This document shows positions 6,066 to 6,733 of a stretch of 6,733 bases of DNA, in pieces. The notes below the pieces were generated by a model. That model did no database searches, had not been told where the DNA came from, and saw only the letters and a program-made list of their open reading frames with translations. The translations under genes and the position numbers were made by a program. Positions within the stretch are counted from its first letter, which is position 1; every line of letters starts with the position of its first letter. The stretch is from Actinomycetes bacterium. GTDB taxonomy: Bacteria; Actinomycetota; Acidimicrobiia; Acidimicrobiales; Palsa-688. The stretch spans positions 1-6,733 of the forward strand of contig JAKBBA010000161.1 in assembly GCA_021808665.1 (NCBI GenBank). The letters are read 5' to 3'.

Positions 6066-6081
6066 CAGAACATACGTTCGA
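6066..6081. promoter_or_regulatory. LexA (SOS) box-like operator upstream of the DUF222-HNH gene
   Basis: On the minus strand the site reads TCGAACGTATGTTCTG. The actinobacterial LexA consensus is TCGAAC-N4-GTTCGA; 10 of the 12 defined bases match, including the full GAAC-N4-GTTC core. It sits one base upstream of the TAGAAT -10 element, where a bound repressor would block RNA polymerase. Several Mycobacterium tuberculosis 13E12 genes are known to carry SOS boxes, so the context agrees with the motif. Confidence 0.65.
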
Positions 6082-6326
6082 TACACGTAAGAATCCGGGC
6101 CGGTGGCCCAACTAAACCTCATCGCAGCCCGAGCTTGCTCTATGGGCAACTCCCCCATCACAACTGTGTGCGCGCCGTGTAGCGGTCACGAACCGTGAGT
6201 GTCGCGTTGTCTCATCGACTTGCTAATCTGGAAGCGGCGTCGCCAGCAGACGCTACTACCTCGCAGCGGTCTTTCCGCAGCCGAACAAGGCAGACCGGGC
6301 AGCCCACTCCGAGGGAGGAAACCGCA
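6082..6326. other. Divergent intergenic region between the DUF222-HNH and heptad-repeat genes
   Basis: These 245 bp separate the SOS-box promoter (leftward) from the rightward coiled-coil gene. A TAATCT at 6224-6229 could be a -10 for the rightward gene, but I see no matching -35. A GGGAGG at 6313-6318 is that gene's ribosome binding site. No RNA gene or convincing hairpin is visible. A 62-codon minus-strand frame at 6186-6374 overlaps the coiled-coil gene start and does not look coding. Confidence 0.4.
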
Positions 6327-6733
6327 ATGACAGGAGGCCCCACAACCACTGTAGCTACCAGGGAGGAAGTTCAACGGCTTATCAATGCCCTCAGAGCAGA
6401 CCCGACTCTACGTGACGAGCTTGAGCGCGCCATTCTCGCCGACAAGCTGCTCCACCTACCCGAGCAAGTAGCCATCCTCATTGACATCATGCGAAGTTTC
6501 GCCGAGGCTGCGGACACGCAGTTCGCTGCGCTGCACAAGCGCCTCGGCAATGTCGAGGCCGACGTCAGCACCCTCAAAGCCGACGTCAGCACCCTCAAAG
6601 CCGACGTCAGCACCCTCAAAGCCGACGTCAGCACCCTCAAAGCCGACGTCAGCACCCTCAAAGCCGACGTCAACACCCTAAAAGCCGACGTCAACACCCT
6701 AAAAGCCGACGTCAACACCCTCAAAGCCGACGT
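6327..6733 (+). CDS. Heptad-repeat coiled-coil protein, 3' end beyond the window
   Basis: An ATG at 6327 with GGGAGG 8 bases upstream opens a frame that runs off the window after 135 codons. Residues 1-77 are a helical head (TREEVQRLINALRADPTLRD, ERAILADKLLHLPEQVAILI, then FAEAADTQFAALHKRLGNVE). From residue 78 there are eight complete copies of a perfect heptad, ADVSTLK five times then ADVNTLK three times, plus a partial ninth. With Val at a, Leu at d, Lys at e and Asp at g, this should form a dimeric or trimeric coiled coil with Asp-Lys bridges. The hydrophobic register continues back to about Phe66. The head recalls actinobacterial and cyanobacterial proteins in which such a head and coiled coil precede a PD-(D/E)XK nuclease-like domain (DUF3782-type), but that comparison is from memory and the C-terminus is not visible. 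No signal peptide is seen. Confidence 0.75.
   Translation, partial: MTGGPTTTVATREEVQRLINALRADPTLRDELERAILADKLLHLPEQVAILIDIMRSFAEAADTQFAALHKRLGNVEADVSTLKADVSTLKADVSTLKADVSTLKADVSTLKADVNTLKADVNTLKADVNTLKAD
6558..6733 (+). repeat. 21-bp tandem repeat (coding minisatellite)
   Basis: Eight complete 21-bp units start at 6558, 6579, 6600, 6621, 6642, 6663, 6684 and 6705, and a ninth begins at 6726. Units 1-5 are identical at DNA level. Units 6-7 are identical to each other and differ from 1-5 by AGC to AAC and CTC to CTA; unit 8 keeps AAC with CTC. Identity at silent sites shows recent expansion. Each unit contains the palindrome GACGTC. The unit length keeps the reading frame at any copy number. 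Confidence 0.95.

Noticed and set aside
5989..6111. Upstream start of the DUF222-HNH gene (531 residues)
   Set aside because: That stretch contains the LexA-like box and -10 element, has no ribosome binding site at 6111, and lies outside the conserved domain; GAGGAG marks the 5988/5991 start.
5465..6115. Plus-strand 216- and 221-codon frames opposite the DUF222 gene
   Set aside because: Low-complexity antisense shadows of a strongly supported gene.
6371..6724. Minus-strand 117-codon repeat protein
   Set aside because: Antisense translation of the 21-bp repeats; the plus strand has a ribosome binding site, a non-repeat head and a coiled-coil register.
6558..6733. CRISPR-like array
   Set aside because: The 21-bp units are directly adjacent with no spacers and encode perfect heptads.

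Overview
The window is GC-rich and looks actinobacterial. The strongest taxonomic sign is a DUF222 (13E12-type) HNH endonuclease gene preceded by an actinobacterial-type LexA box. GTG/TTG starts and purine-rich ribosome binding sites are also present. I cannot name a genus; an uncultured Acidimicrobiia-like lineage would fit but is a guess.

Layout. Bases 1-207 hold the decayed 3' end of an IS3-family insertion sequence (last ~46 residues of the transposase and a probable right terminal inverted repeat). Immediately beyond it, on the minus strand, bases 208-1023 hold the wreck of a TPR-containing regulator. It is one reading frame split by an in-frame amber codon at 634-636, with no N-terminal ATPase or HTH part and its C-terminal end meeting the IS. 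A 49-residue ORF with an excellent ribosome binding site (1166-1315, minus) lies upstream of it. A plus-strand VOC (glyoxalase-fold) gene follows (1543-1914). After it come two strong DNA dyads and then a 435-residue protein built of two divergent copies of a hemerythrin-like (HHE) unit in which several usual metal ligands are missing (2049-3356). That gene converges on a minus-strand lipoprotein gene of the YHYH family (3445-4440), with a cluster of overlapping inverted repeats between them. Upstream of the lipoprotein gene, on the same strand, is the DUF222-HNH gene (4516-5988), with a LexA-box-like site next to its -10 element. Divergent from it, the last gene (6327 to the window end, incomplete) encodes a helical N-terminus followed by a perfect heptad coiled coil made from a 21-bp tandem repeat.

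How the parts relate. No single pathway joins these genes. The left end is a graveyard (IS plus broken regulator). The middle and right are apparently independent genes, most with their own ribosome binding site and spacing. The best candidates for new biology are the duplicated, ligand-poor hemerythrin-like protein with its dyad-rich leader, the SOS-controlled DUF222-HNH protein, the expandable heptad-repeat gene and the unrecognised 49-residue ORF.
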